DNA of 61,301 nucleotides from CAAGNP01 sp045603545 (GCA_045603545.1 JAZUMG010000048.1:1-61301), one strand, 5' to 3'; counted from the stretch's first letter, positions 27,274 to 36,459 are shown. Program-made: numbers and translations. Notes: generated from the sequence alone by a model not told the origin.

Positions 27274-28401
27274 ATGAAATTCACAGTATCAAGTTCAGAG
27301 CTTTTGCACGGTCTATTGTCCGTTTCAAGGGTTATTTCAAACCGAAACACACTACCTATTCTCGACAATTTCCTATTCGTATTGTCCGGCAACACATTGG
27401 AGGTTACCGCTTCGGATCTTGAAATGACACTTAAGACTACTATCGCGATTGAGGATGTTCAGGAAGAGGGGGAAATAGCGGTTCCCGCCAAACTTCTGAC
27501 TGATTCTCTTAAGGAATTCCCAGATCTTCCACTCCAGTTCAGCACAGAGGCAAACGAGGAGATCCTCAATATAAGCTGGATGAGCGGAGCTTCCAAAATT
27601 CCATTTTTCCCAGCCGACGACTACCCTTCACTCCCTGAATTGGGTGATATGGCTATATCGGCATCATTCCCTTCTGACATTCTGCTTACCGGTGTCAACA
27701 ACACCATCTACGCTACCGCTGAAGATGAGTTGAGACCTGTAATGAACGGTATATTCTTCGACATGACCCCTGAGAACACCACACTCGTGGCTACAGATTC
27801 CCACAAACTCGTATATTATACCCGCAACGATGTCAAAGTGGCTGAAAAGTGCTCATTCATCCTACCCAAAAAACCTGCTGCCATCCTCCGCTCCCTACTT
27901 GGCAAAAGCGAGGATTTGGTAAAGGTTACTTTCGACATGAAGAATGCATATTTCGAGTTTGACGGCAATATCCTCATCTGCAGACTTCAGGAGGGCACAT
28001 ACCCTGCTTACCGCTCGGTAATCCCTAAGAATAACCCTAACAAACTGGTAATAAACAGAGTTTCTCTTTTGAATGCTGTCAAGAGAGTTGCAGTATGCTC
28101 TAACCAGTCCACTTCACATATCAAATTGTCACTCTCATTCAACAAGCTTGTCATCTCTGCTTCAGACACCAATTTCTCAATGTCTGCACACGAGACACTT
28201 GACTGCACCTACGAGGGTGATGAGATGCATATCGGCTTCAAATCAACATTCCTTGCAGAGATACTCAACAATCTTCCATACGAAGAGGTATCGATTGAGT
28301 TGTCAGACCCTACACGTGCAGGTTTGATCCTTGCTGCCGGTGAGACAGATCCTGAAGAGGTGATATGCTCATTGCTTATGCCTATCCGCATACCATCATA
28401 A
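27274..28401 (+). CDS. dnaN: DNA polymerase III beta sliding clamp
   Basis: Ring-shaped processivity clamp that tethers DNA polymerase III. The 375-residue protein has three clamp domains of about 120 residues each and ends in the usual PIRIPS-type C-terminus (LLMPIRIPS; the family norm is a variant of P-M-R-L/I). ATG 27274 (MKFTVSSSELL) is chosen; the open frame reaches TTG 27247, but that would add only AT-rich leader sequence. A DnaQ-like exonuclease gene follows by 15 bases, forming a replication-linked pair. Confidence 0.97.
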   Translation: MKFTVSSSELLHGLLSVSRVISNRNTLPILDNFLFVLSGNTLEVTASDLEMTLKTTIAIEDVQEEGEIAVPAKLLTDSLKEFPDLPLQFSTEANEEILNISWMSGASKIPFFPADDYPSLPELGDMAISASFPSDILLTGVNNTIYATAEDELRPVMNGIFFDMTPENTTLVATDSHKLVYYTRNDVKVAEKCSFILPKKPAAILRSLLGKSEDLVKVTFDMKNAYFEFDGNILICRLQEGTYPAYRSVIPKNNPNKLVINRVSLLNAVKRVAVCSNQSTSHIKLSLSFNKLVISASDTNFSMSAHETLDCTYEGDEMHIGFKSTFLAEILNNLPYEEVSIELSDPTRAGLILAAGETDPEEVICSLLMPIRIPS

Positions 28402-28416
28402 CGGCACAATGTAGAT

Positions 28417-29181
28417 ATGAAACTGAAGCTTAAAAATCCGATATTGTTCTTCGACATCGAGAGTACAGGTCTCAATATAGCCACAGACAGGATTGTGGAG
28501 ATTTCGGTGGTAAAAGTGCATCCTGACGGTGAGGTTGAGACCAAGACCCGCAGAATAAACCCCACCATCCCCATCTCTCCAGAAGCACAGGCTGTACATG
28601 GAATATCAGATGAGGATGTAAAGGATTGCCCTACATTCAAACAGGTGGCTAAATCATTGGCACAATGGATGTCAGGATGTGACATTGCCGGTTACAACTC
28701 CACCAAGTTTGACATCCCTCTACTTGCTGAAGAGTTTCTGAGGGCAGATGTACCCGATTTTGATTTCAGAAAAAGGAAACTTGTGGATGTCCAGACCATC
28801 TTTCACAAGATGGAGCAAAGGACCCTCAGTGCAGCATACAAATTCTATTGCGGCAAGACATTGGAAAATGCACACTCAGCAGAGGCTGACACATTGGCAA
28901 CATACGAAATTCTGATGGCCCAGCTTGACAGATATCCTGAATTGGAAAACGATGTCACCTTTCTGGCCGAGTTCTCTACAAAAAACAAAAATGTGGACTA
29001 CGCCGGAAGAATTGTATACAACGACAAGGATGTCCCTATCTTCAATTTTGGAAAACATAAAGGGCGCCCGGTCAAGGAGGTTTTGGCCCAGGAACCAAGT
29101 TACTACTCCTGGATGATGAACGGAGACTTCACCCTTGACACCAAAAAGGTCCTTACAGAGATCCATTTAGGAAAAAGATAG
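28417..29181 (+). CDS. DnaQ-like 3'-5' exonuclease with C-terminal FGKHKG domain
   Basis: Probable proofreading-type or repair exonuclease (DEDDh). The motifs are FFDIESTG (DxE, residues about 10-17), a central AGYNSTKFDIPLL (about 91-103) and HSAEADTLAT (about 152-161). After the exonuclease domain (about 175 residues) there is a separate C-terminal segment with FNFGKHKGRPVKEVL, reminiscent of the small DUF3820/QSregVF_b-type domain. It is adjacent to dnaN and its stop abuts the next start. It may be the replicative epsilon subunit or an accessory nuclease. Confidence 0.87.
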   Translation: MKLKLKNPILFFDIESTGLNIATDRIVEISVVKVHPDGEVETKTRRINPTIPISPEAQAVHGISDEDVKDCPTFKQVAKSLAQWMSGCDIAGYNSTKFDIPLLAEEFLRADVPDFDFRKRKLVDVQTIFHKMEQRTLSAAYKFYCGKTLENAHSAEADTLATYEILMAQLDRYPELENDVTFLAEFSTKNKNVDYAGRIVYNDKDVPIFNFGKHKGRPVKEVLAQEPSYYSWMMNGDFTLDTKKVLTEIHLGKR

Positions 29182-29751
29182 ATGAATATCATAGTATCTC
29201 CATACGGAAAAGAGAGTTTTTATTGTCGTCCCGACAGTACCCTTATAAGGGCTCTGGATGAGTATTACATACCGGACCAGGTTGAGAAAATTTCGGTTGT
29301 CCCTGTAATGTACATCAAGACATTAAGGGCTGGCAAAGCTATCGCCAACAGGTTTGCCCAAAGATATATTGACTCATATGGTTTTGGTCTTCTGATCCAC
29401 CCCACCCTGAAAGGTGAATACTTTACAGGGCAACAGGAGAGGGCATTTATAGAAAACTCCCTTGACTACACATCCATAATCCCCCTACTCTCTTTCCCCG
29501 AGATGGAGATTCCTGCAGCAAACACCCACAAATTCGAGGTACAGATAAATTACAGGAACCCCTTCGACAAATTCATATTTCCCAGCTACGACGGCATAAT
29601 GGAGCGAATATCCCTTATCTCCAGATACTGCTCACTCCGCATAGGGGACTTCATTACAATGGAATTGGCTACACCTGTGGAAATTGCGCCTGTATCACGA
29701 CTGACCGGCTCGGTAGACGGAGAACAAATCTTCAATTTTGTCGTCAAATAG
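29182..29751 (+). CDS. Protein of unknown function with fumarylacetoacetase-like C-terminus
   Basis: 189 residues. The C-terminal part (RISLISRYCSLRIGDFITMELATPVEIAP and onward) resembles the GDxI...TP/GV region of the fumarylacetoacetate hydrolase (FAH) fold, and the middle SYGFGLLIHPTL could be an insertion, but the metal-ligand Glu residues of FAH enzymes are not evident. The similarity may be structural only. The start ATG follows the exonuclease stop without a gap, so the two are coupled. The last 8 bases overlap the convergent flavoprotein gene. No function is assigned. Confidence 0.7.
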   Translation: MNIIVSPYGKESFYCRPDSTLIRALDEYYIPDQVEKISVVPVMYIKTLRAGKAIANRFAQRYIDSYGFGLLIHPTLKGEYFTGQQERAFIENSLDYTSIIPLLSFPEMEIPAANTHKFEVQINYRNPFDKFIFPSYDGIMERISLISRYCSLRIGDFITMELATPVEIAPVSRLTGSVDGEQIFNFVVK

Positions 29752-30970
29752 ATATTGACCTGACAGCAGAATCTGCCGCCAGTGCACCTGTGGAGAATGC
29801 TATCTGGAGGTTATACCCACCTGTATCACCATCCAAATCGATAACCTCACCGGCCAGGTAAAGTCCATCCACCACTTTGGACTCCATTGTTTTACGGGAT
29901 ATTTCATCCAGAGAGACGCCACCAGCAGTGATTACACATCTTTCGTAGCCTACATAGCCGACAATCTTGAATCTCCACTCCTTAAGTCTCGAGGCCAAAT
30001 TGTCCGGGTGTAGCCCAGGGAGAGAATCGATAAATGGGTCCACCATTTGCGCAGGGACCAACCTGGAAACTATTTTCTTCAGTTTTCCGCCACACTCCTG
30101 CGATACCTCTTTCACCCTTTTTTTAAGCTCATCCAGCTCCACAGCCGGTTTCAAATCGAGGACCAACTCCACTTTCTGACCGTTGACAAGCCCTTTGACC
30201 CCTTTTCTGCTCACCCTGAAGCCCAATGCCCCCTCAATTCCTCCTGAGGTAAAAAGGGTCTCACCAAACTCAGATTGTACCATAGAACCATTGACCCACA
30301 GATCCAGCCTCACATTTTTAAGAAGCATACCCTCCATACGTGGGTCCATATTAAGAGGTTTCAGAGCTGTCAATGAGGGGAAAGTTCCAACAATAGTATG
30401 GCCGAACTTGCCGGCAATGGCATATCCGTCCCCAGTTGAGCCTGTTGTCGGATACGAGAGACCACCTGTAGCCAGGATCACTTTTGAGGCCTGAATATCA
30501 AGGCTATCTCCTTCATAGGTGGACAAACTTATGGTAAACTGGTTATCATCCTTATCTATATCGAGCACCTGACAACCAGTGAGTACATTGATTCCACCTT
30601 TCTTAATATATTTCACTAATGTATCCCTCACATCATGACTTCTGTCCGATACAGGAAATATACGATTCCCCCTCTCCTCCTTACATTGGAGTCCTGCCTC
30701 CTCAAGGAGTGTCACCACATCCTTGTTTGAAAAGTGATGGAAGGCATTTTTCAAAAATCCTTTATCGGGATGAATATGCGTCTGGAATTCCTTCCAGGGG
30801 GAACTGTTTGTTATATTGCAACGCCCTTTACCTGTGATGAGGAGTTTTTTGCCGCACTCCCTGTTCTTCTCTATCAGAACAACATCCAAACCGGAGCCGA
30901 CACACCTTGCTGCCGCCATCAGACCTGCAGCGCCACCACCTATGATTGCAATATGATAACTTTTCATCAC
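29744..30970 (-). CDS. HI0933/BaiN-like FAD-dependent oxidoreductase
   Basis: Flavoprotein of the HI0933 (YhiN/BaiN) family. The N-terminal dinucleotide-binding motif is IIGGGAAGLMAA (residues about 8-19). A second cofactor region ATGGLSYPTTGSTGDGY (near residue 166) and the C-terminal GEVIDLDGDTGGYNLQIAFSTG (motif core) are typical. Length 408 is normal. Members have been linked to unsaturated-steroid or bile-acid reduction and to uncharacterised redox steps; the substrate is not known. It ends in an 8-base convergent overlap with the preceding gene and follows the YugP-like gene by 3 bases. Confidence 0.88.
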   Translation of the reverse strand: MMKSYHIAIIGGGAAGLMAAARCVGSGLDVVLIEKNRECGKKLLITGKGRCNITNSSPWKEFQTHIHPDKGFLKNAFHHFSNKDVVTLLEEAGLQCKEERGNRIFPVSDRSHDVRDTLVKYIKKGGINVLTGCQVLDIDKDDNQFTISLSTYEGDSLDIQASKVILATGGLSYPTTGSTGDGYAIAGKFGHTIVGTFPSLTALKPLNMDPRMEGMLLKNVRLDLWVNGSMVQSEFGETLFTSGGIEGALGFRVSRKGVKGLVNGQKVELVLDLKPAVELDELKKRVKEVSQECGGKLKKIVSRLVPAQMVDPFIDSLPGLHPDNLASRLKEWRFKIVGYVGYERCVITAGGVSLDEISRKTMESKVVDGLYLAGEVIDLDGDTGGYNLQIAFSTGALAADSAVRSISI

Positions 30971-30973
30971 AGA

Positions 30974-31645
30974 CTAATCATTATCTCTGGCAATGCCAAG
31001 ATAATAAATCAATGTTGCCAATGCAGACAAAGCGGCAACCACGTATGTTCTAGCGGCCCATTTCAAAGTAATTTTGGCCTGTCCTACCTGCTCTTGTGAC
31101 AATGAGTTTGACCTTTCAAGCCAATCCAATGCTCTGTCTGAAGCATTGTACTCAACCGGCAGTGTTATAAAACTGAAAAGAACCACCATTGCAAACATCG
31201 CGATACCCAGATACAACAGGGCCGGGAAGGTGTTTATCAGCAAGATCCCGACAATAAGGACAACCTGTGCCCAGGTTGAAGAGAACTGGACTACAGGAAC
31301 CAATGCTGAACGCATTTTCAAAGGGGCATACCCCTCAGCGTGCTGGACTGCATGCCCACACTCATGTGCAGCCACAGCAAGAGCAGCCACACTGTTAGAA
31401 TTGTACACACTGGCACTCAGATTAAGGGTTTTGTTAACGGGATTATAATGGTCTGTCAACCTTCCTTTTACACTTACCACCTTCACATCCCTTATCCCAT
31501 AATCGCGGAGCATCTTCTCTGCCGCCTCACGTCCTGTCATACCGCCTGGGGCAAGCACTTTTGAATATTTATTAAAAACACTTTGGAGACGATTCTGGAC
31601 GATAAAACCCACAATGCCTATTACAACTATCAGAATAAATTCCAT
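30974..31645 (-). CDS. YugP-like membrane zinc metallopeptidase
   Basis: Integral membrane protease of the Zn_peptidase_2 (YugP) family. The zinc motif is HECGH in AVAAHECGHAVQHAEGYAP (near residue 92), flanked by hydrophobic helices: one at the N-terminus, two in the middle (about 115-165) and one at the end. Length 223 is typical. It is 21 bases downstream of the nucleotide-sugar dehydrogenase and 3 bases before the flavoprotein. The substrate is unknown. Confidence 0.88.
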   Translation of the reverse strand: MEFILIVVIGIVGFIVQNRLQSVFNKYSKVLAPGGMTGREAAEKMLRDYGIRDVKVVSVKGRLTDHYNPVNKTLNLSASVYNSNSVAALAVAAHECGHAVQHAEGYAPLKMRSALVPVVQFSSTWAQVVLIVGILLINTFPALLYLGIAMFAMVVLFSFITLPVEYNASDRALDWLERSNSLSQEQVGQAKITLKWAARTYVVAALSALATLIYYLGIARDND

Positions 31646-31666
31646 AACTTACCGATGATTTAAAAA

Positions 31667-32932
31667 TTACAATCTTCCATCCACCATATCCTTCGGCAAT
31701 ACACCCTTTATGTCATAAATAATATGGATATCATTTACCATAGAGTGGATATCCATCTCCTTGAACTGGTCGTGTGCTACAGCCAATATGACTGCATCAA
31801 ACCTCTCCTCTGGGAGTTTACTCTCCAATTCTATACCATAGTGATTCCTCACTACGCCATGATCAGCCCAAGGGTCATATACTTTTATATTTAAGTTATA
31901 CTCCTTTAGGGAATTATAGAGATCCACCACCCTGGTATTTCTTACATCTGGGCAATTCTCCTTGAATGTCACCCCCAGGATAAGGATATTGGAGCCCAGA
32001 ACCTGGATACCCTTCTTCATCATCAACTTAACTGTCTGATTGGCAGCATACTCACCCATCCCATCATTCATCCTACGGCCAGCAAGTATAATTTCCGGAT
32101 TATATCCGTGTCTCTGTGCACATTGGGCTAAATAATAAGGGTCCACACCTATACAGTGTCCACCTACAAGTCCTGGCATAAATGGGAGGAAATTCCACTT
32201 GGTAGAGGCAGCCTCGAGTACATCATAGGTATCAATCCCCAATTTATTGAATATTTTTGATAGCTCATTTACAAAGGCTATGTTTATATCCCTCTGAGAA
32301 TTCTCTATAACTTTTGCAGCCTCTGCCACTTTTATAGATGGGGCGAGGTGTGTTCCTGCTTCCAACACCGAATTGTACACTGTATCTATATATTGCCCGA
32401 TTTCAGGTGTCGAGCCAGATGTCACTTTCTTTATTTTCTCCACTGTATGGAGTTTGTCGCCTGGATTTATCCTCTCAGGGCTGTACCCTGCAAAGAACCC
32501 CTCGTTGAATTTCAATCCCGATACCCTCTCCAGAACTGGGACACACTCCTCTTCTGTCACCCCAGGATATACAGTTGATTCATAAACGACTACATCACCC
32601 TCAGACAAAACAGAACCTACAGTTGCACTTGCTTCATACAATGGGCTCAAATCTGGATTATTGTTCTTATCCACAGGGGTGGGAACCGCCACTACATAGA
32701 AATTACAATCCCTTATATCCTCTATATTGCTAGTACATTTAAGATTACCCTCCAATGCCTTTTGCAACAGTTCGTCACTAACCTCAAGCATATCGTCGTG
32801 TCCGGCCATTAAAGCCTCAACACGCGATTCACAAATATCGTATCCTACAGTCTTATATTTAGTAGAGAAAAGCCTGGCCATAGGAAGTCCTACATAGCCA
32901 AGCCCTATAACGCAAATCTTTGTTTCTTTCAT
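31667..32932 (-). CDS. Nucleotide-sugar dehydrogenase (TviB/WbpA-like)
   Basis: NAD-dependent oxidation of a UDP-N-acetylhexosamine to its uronic acid for surface polysaccharide. The Rossmann motif is VIGLGYVGLPMA (residues about 8-19), the central helix includes AEAAKVIENSQRDINIAFVNE, and the active-site Cys is in GGHCIGVDPYYL (near residue 258). Length 421 fits the UDP-GlcNAc C6-dehydrogenase branch more than plain UDP-glucose dehydrogenase. It is 7 bases downstream of the CapD-like gene. Confidence 0.9.
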   Translation of the reverse strand: MKETKICVIGLGYVGLPMARLFSTKYKTVGYDICESRVEALMAGHDDMLEVSDELLQKALEGNLKCTSNIEDIRDCNFYVVAVPTPVDKNNNPDLSPLYEASATVGSVLSEGDVVVYESTVYPGVTEEECVPVLERVSGLKFNEGFFAGYSPERINPGDKLHTVEKIKKVTSGSTPEIGQYIDTVYNSVLEAGTHLAPSIKVAEAAKVIENSQRDINIAFVNELSKIFNKLGIDTYDVLEAASTKWNFLPFMPGLVGGHCIGVDPYYLAQCAQRHGYNPEIILAGRRMNDGMGEYAANQTVKLMMKKGIQVLGSNILILGVTFKENCPDVRNTRVVDLYNSLKEYNLNIKVYDPWADHGVVRNHYGIELESKLPEERFDAVILAVAHDQFKEMDIHSMVNDIHIIYDIKGVLPKDMVDGRL

Positions 32933-32939
32933 CTATCCC

Positions 32940-34871
32940 CTATTTATCCAATCTTCCATATCTGGAGTTACAACTCTTGAACTCCGGAACAATCTCTTTC
33001 ATCTGTGCCACTGTTGACTCTTTGTCCATAGTCATGGTAGCCTCCATCAATTTATCCAGAGCCAACTTGACGTCATTGTAATCATACTTCCTCACCTTGG
33101 CCAAGAATATCTTCTTATGTACAGTAGGTACAGTATTCTCCTCATTGCTCAGCAGCTCCTCATAAAGTTTCTCACCAGGACGGAGACCTACATACTGAAT
33201 CTTGATATCCTTATCCAATTCCAGTCCAGCGAGGGTAATCATATTCTTGGCAAGGTCTGCAATTTTCACCGGCTCACCCATATCAAATACAAAGATCTCA
33301 TCCTCTTTACCCATAGTGGCTGCCTCAAGCACAAGACGGCAAGCCTCGGGGATGGTCATAAAGTATCTTATAATTCTTGGGTCAGTTACTGTAACAGGGC
33401 CACCTGCAGCAATCTGTTTCTTAAACAAAGGGATTACTGATCCATTTGAGCCCAAAACATTACCGAATCTGGTAGTGACAAACTTGGTACTTCCCTTCAC
33501 CTTGCCCTCTGCAATAGCTCTGCTCAGACTCTGTGTATAGATCTCTGCAATTCTCTTGGATGCACCCATCACATTTGCAGGGTTCACAGCCTTGTCAGTA
33601 GATACCATCACAAATTTCTCAACACCGAATTCAAGGGACATATTTGCCACATTCATTGTTCCAAACACATTGGTATTCACCGCTTCTACAGGGTTATTCT
33701 CCATCATTGGAACATGTTTGTAGGCTGCTGCATGGAAGACCACATTAGGCTGATACCTCTTGAAGATATACTCCATTTTCGGTCTCTGGCGAACATCTCC
33801 TATCACGAACTTCTTCTCAATGCGTGGTGCCACATCCTTAAGTTCGATCATAACATCATTCATAGGTGTCTCTGCGGCATCAAACAATATAAGTTTCTGA
33901 ATAGGAATTTTAAGCAACTGACGGCACAACTCACTTCCGATAGAACCAGCTGCACCAGTTACCATCACCACTTTATCTGTAAGGAAACTGCGAATCTCAT
34001 CCATATTGATCTCCACCTGATCCCTGCCCAAAAGGTCCTCAATTTTAACCTCCCTTAGAGGTGGCATAATTGCAGAACCCTCATTGATTTCACTTACACC
34101 TGGAGATACCATCACAGAGATACCGTGTCTTGTACAATATGGAATAAGTCTGTCCTGCTCATTTCTGGCATCATCATAACTCGAGAAAACAACCCCTTTA
34201 ATATTGTACTTATCCACTATATGCTCAAAATTTCTCTCTGTACCAATGGTAAATACAGGATATCCTGACAATGTCCTTTTAGAAAAAGCACTGCCCTGAT
34301 TGATGACCATATATCCCTCAAAAATATAATCAGCACTCTTGATAACCATCATACCGGCAGAAACGGACTTCACACTGTCCCCATAAACAAGGACCCTGTC
34401 AGTAGCACTCGCTGTTATTTTCTTCAACATTATCTTGTAGACGAAGGATACCACTGTCCTTATTACTGTCAAGGCCACAAGTGTGATCAATGCATCCACA
34501 ATTTCCATTACCACCAATGTAAGGAAGGGGATATCGAATCGTTTGGTGGATATAAGTGCAAAAAGGAAAATCAGCATTATGCTCACCTTGAAAATGGTAA
34601 CACCTATCAGCTTTCCTACCTCAATGATGGTAGTGTGGCGGACAGCCACAGCATATGTCTTCAAAGTTATTATACTGATGAATGATGCTATAAATGAGAA
34701 GAGCAACAGATACAGATATATTGGATAGTCAAGATTTTCAAACCTTACCACAAGATGTGTAAACAGGAAAGCCAGAAGTGTAGAAGCTACAGAAGCGATA
34801 CCATCAATGGCAAAAATGATTGATTTGTGCACATATCTGTCTTGAAATGCCGCGAATATTCTACCAAACAT
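32940..34871 (-). CDS. Membrane-bound nucleotide-sugar 4,6-dehydratase (CapD/PglF-like)
   Basis: Makes UDP-4-keto-6-deoxy-GlcNAc-type intermediates for capsule, O-antigen or glycoprotein glycans. Four N-terminal membrane helices (about residues 15-145) and a first degenerate Rossmann-like domain precede the catalytic SDR domain, which has VTGAAGSIGSELCR (near 303) and the FVMVSTDKAVNPANVMGASKR active-site block (near 425, T-D-K and M-G-A-S-K). Length 643 is that of PglF/WbpM long forms. It leads an operon from a consensus promoter (34928-34898). Confidence 0.9.
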   Translation of the reverse strand: MFGRIFAAFQDRYVHKSIIFAIDGIASVASTLLAFLFTHLVVRFENLDYPIYLYLLLFSFIASFISIITLKTYAVAVRHTTIIEVGKLIGVTIFKVSIMLIFLFALISTKRFDIPFLTLVVMEIVDALITLVALTVIRTVVSFVYKIMLKKITASATDRVLVYGDSVKSVSAGMMVIKSADYIFEGYMVINQGSAFSKRTLSGYPVFTIGTERNFEHIVDKYNIKGVVFSSYDDARNEQDRLIPYCTRHGISVMVSPGVSEINEGSAIMPPLREVKIEDLLGRDQVEINMDEIRSFLTDKVVMVTGAAGSIGSELCRQLLKIPIQKLILFDAAETPMNDVMIELKDVAPRIEKKFVIGDVRQRPKMEYIFKRYQPNVVFHAAAYKHVPMMENNPVEAVNTNVFGTMNVANMSLEFGVEKFVMVSTDKAVNPANVMGASKRIAEIYTQSLSRAIAEGKVKGSTKFVTTRFGNVLGSNGSVIPLFKKQIAAGGPVTVTDPRIIRYFMTIPEACRLVLEAATMGKEDEIFVFDMGEPVKIADLAKNMITLAGLELDKDIKIQYVGLRPGEKLYEELLSNEENTVPTVHKKIFLAKVRKYDYNDVKLALDKLMEATMTMDKESTVAQMKEIVPEFKSCNSRYGRLDK

Positions 34872-34897
34872 ATTACTGCTTTTATATTTATAGTCTA

Positions 34898-34928
34898 CAA
34901 AGTTATGATAAATAAGTTAATATACAAA
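34898..34928 (-). promoter_or_regulatory. Promoter of the CapD-like/TviB-like operon
   Basis: TTTG (34928-34925), 19 bases, TAACTTTG (34905-34898): full Bacteroidetes consensus with ideal spacing, and a leader of about 20 bases to ATG 34871. The -33 element lies just upstream of the mnmA stop region. Confidence 0.72.
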
Positions 34929-34931
34929 AGT

Positions 34932-36317
34932 TTAGAGACCGATAACACCACTGCCTACCATTTCCCCGGAGTCATCATACCACACAGTGAACTGTCCGGC
35001 AGATATACCCCTCTGGTGCTCCTCAAAAACAAAATACATATAATCTTTCATCTGATACAGTTTCGCCTTCTGAAGCGGCTGTCTGTACCTTATCCTCACA
35101 TTGTAGTTGCGCACCTGACCATCTTTCATTTTGAGATCCTCCCTTATCCAATGCACTTCATCATTGGCTATTTTCAGAGCCTTTCTCAACAGACCGGGGT
35201 GATGATGCCCCTCCCCTACATAGATTATATTGTCATCGATGTTGGTATCAATGACAAATATTGACTCTTTATGGCCACCAATATTGAGACCTTTCCTTTG
35301 CCCTATAGTAAAGAACTGTGCCCCGAAGTGCTTCCCGATCACCTTTCCGTCACATTTTCTGTACCTGTACACACGGGAAAGGGATGCCAATGCATTTTCC
35401 AGATCCTCTCTCTCCATATTCTCCAAAGAGAGATTACCCGTAGAGAAGGTTACCTCCTTGGTAGGAAGCCCGTTCGCCTCAGGCTCCACCGCGTGGATAT
35501 CACCCTCACGATGGAATCCATAGCCCGGGTATCCATCCAGAGTCCTATAGAAGTCGGAGAAAATCTCCACCACCTCACCATCTTTAGCAGTAAGTTTCTG
35601 TTGCAAAAACACAGGGAGATCCACCTTTCCTACAAAACATATCCCTTGTGAATCCTTTTTATCTGCACTTGGCAGGCCTGCCTCAGCTGCCAGTCTGCGA
35701 ACCTCTGGCTTGACTATATCACCGATAGGAAAAAGAGCTTTGGAGAGTTGCTGCTGCGTAAGCTGGCACAGAAAATATGTCTGGTCCTTATTGTTGTCGC
35801 TACCTGCAATTATTCTATAGGCTATATCCTCATCGCCATCCCTCCCGCTTGCCATATCTACAGGAACACCCCCATCCATAACCGGGATCTCTTCCTGTGT
35901 TGATTTTTTCAGCATAGCCTTACGGCAATAGTGACCGGTAGCCACATAATCGGCACCCAGTTCCTCTGCACATTTGAGAAATGCATCAAATTTTATCTCA
36001 CTGTTACACAATACATCCGGATTCGGAGTCCTCCCCTTCTCATACTCCGCAAACATGTAGTCCACAACTCTCTGCCTGTAAATGCCGGACAAATCGACAA
36101 AATGGAATGGTATATCAAGTTTTTTAGCCACCATTCTGGCAACACTCAGATCTTCTTCCCACTCGCAGTCTCCGTGCAGTGTTCCTGTGGTATCGTGCCA
36201 ATTCTGCATAAAAAGGGCAAACACATCATACCCAGCCCTTTTCAAAAGCAATGCTGCCACAGATGAATCAACTCCACCTGACAGACCTACGGCAATTCTA
36301 ATTTTACTTTTCATCAT
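34932..36317 (-). CDS. mnmA: tRNA-specific 2-thiouridylase MnmA (long form)
   Basis: Adds sulfur at C2 of the wobble uridine in tRNA-Lys, Glu and Gln. The PP-loop SGGVDSS (residues about 13-19), the first catalytic Cys in NPDVLCNSEIKF (near 104) and the second in DSQGICFVGK (near 229) are present, followed by the C-terminal FTIGQRKGLNIGG barrel region. At 461 residues it is about 90 longer than typical MnmA. Extra sequence lies around residues 135-170 (after YVATGHYCRK) and 255-320. ATG 36317 or 36314 both fit. It is divergent from the SRP RNA gene. Confidence 0.93.
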   Translation of the reverse strand: MMKSKIRIAVGLSGGVDSSVAALLLKRAGYDVFALFMQNWHDTTGTLHGDCEWEEDLSVARMVAKKLDIPFHFVDLSGIYRQRVVDYMFAEYEKGRTPNPDVLCNSEIKFDAFLKCAEELGADYVATGHYCRKAMLKKSTQEEIPVMDGGVPVDMASGRDGDEDIAYRIIAGSDNNKDQTYFLCQLTQQQLSKALFPIGDIVKPEVRRLAAEAGLPSADKKDSQGICFVGKVDLPVFLQQKLTAKDGEVVEIFSDFYRTLDGYPGYGFHREGDIHAVEPEANGLPTKEVTFSTGNLSLENMEREDLENALASLSRVYRYRKCDGKVIGKHFGAQFFTIGQRKGLNIGGHKESIFVIDTNIDDNIIYVGEGHHHPGLLRKALKIANDEVHWIREDLKMKDGQVRNYNVRIRYRQPLQKAKLYQMKDYMYFVFEEHQRGISAGQFTVWYDDSGEMVGSGVIGL

Positions 36318-36341
36318 TCTTGTTTATTAAATAAAAATGCA

Positions 36342-36349
36342 TACCTTTG
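36342..36349 (+). promoter_or_regulatory. -7 promoter box of the SRP RNA gene
   Basis: TACCTTTG matches TAnnTTTG, with CTTG exactly 19 bases upstream (36319-36322) as the -33 element. The predicted transcript start falls at the 5' end of the RNA near 36355. Confidence 0.65.
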
Positions 36350-36354
36350 CATCC

Positions 36355-36452
36355 GGGTAAGTCATACACGACCAGCTCCCTTTAAACTCCCCCAGGACCG
36401 GAAGGTAGCAAGGGTACGAAGGTTGTAGCGGTGCGATGTATCAAGCTTACCC
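36355..36452 (+). ncRNA. ffs: Signal recognition particle RNA (4.5S type)
   Basis: About 98-nt hairpin RNA that, with Ffh, targets nascent membrane proteins. The ends pair as GGGTAAG (36355-36361) with CTTACCC (36446-36452). The apical region carries the conserved SRP asymmetric loop and tetraloop sequence AGGACCGGAAGGTAGCAAGG (GGAA tetraloop). A run of seven T follows (36453-36459) as terminator; it overlaps the stop codon of the convergent mltG gene. Promoter box at 36342-36349. The identification is strong. Confidence 0.93.
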
Positions 36453-36459
36453 TTTTTTT
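36446..36459 (+). terminator. Intrinsic terminator of SRP RNA
   Basis: The 3' arm of the SRP closing helix (CTTACCC) runs straight into TTTTTTT. The T-run also holds the first bases of the mltG stop codon on the other strand. Confidence 0.75.
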
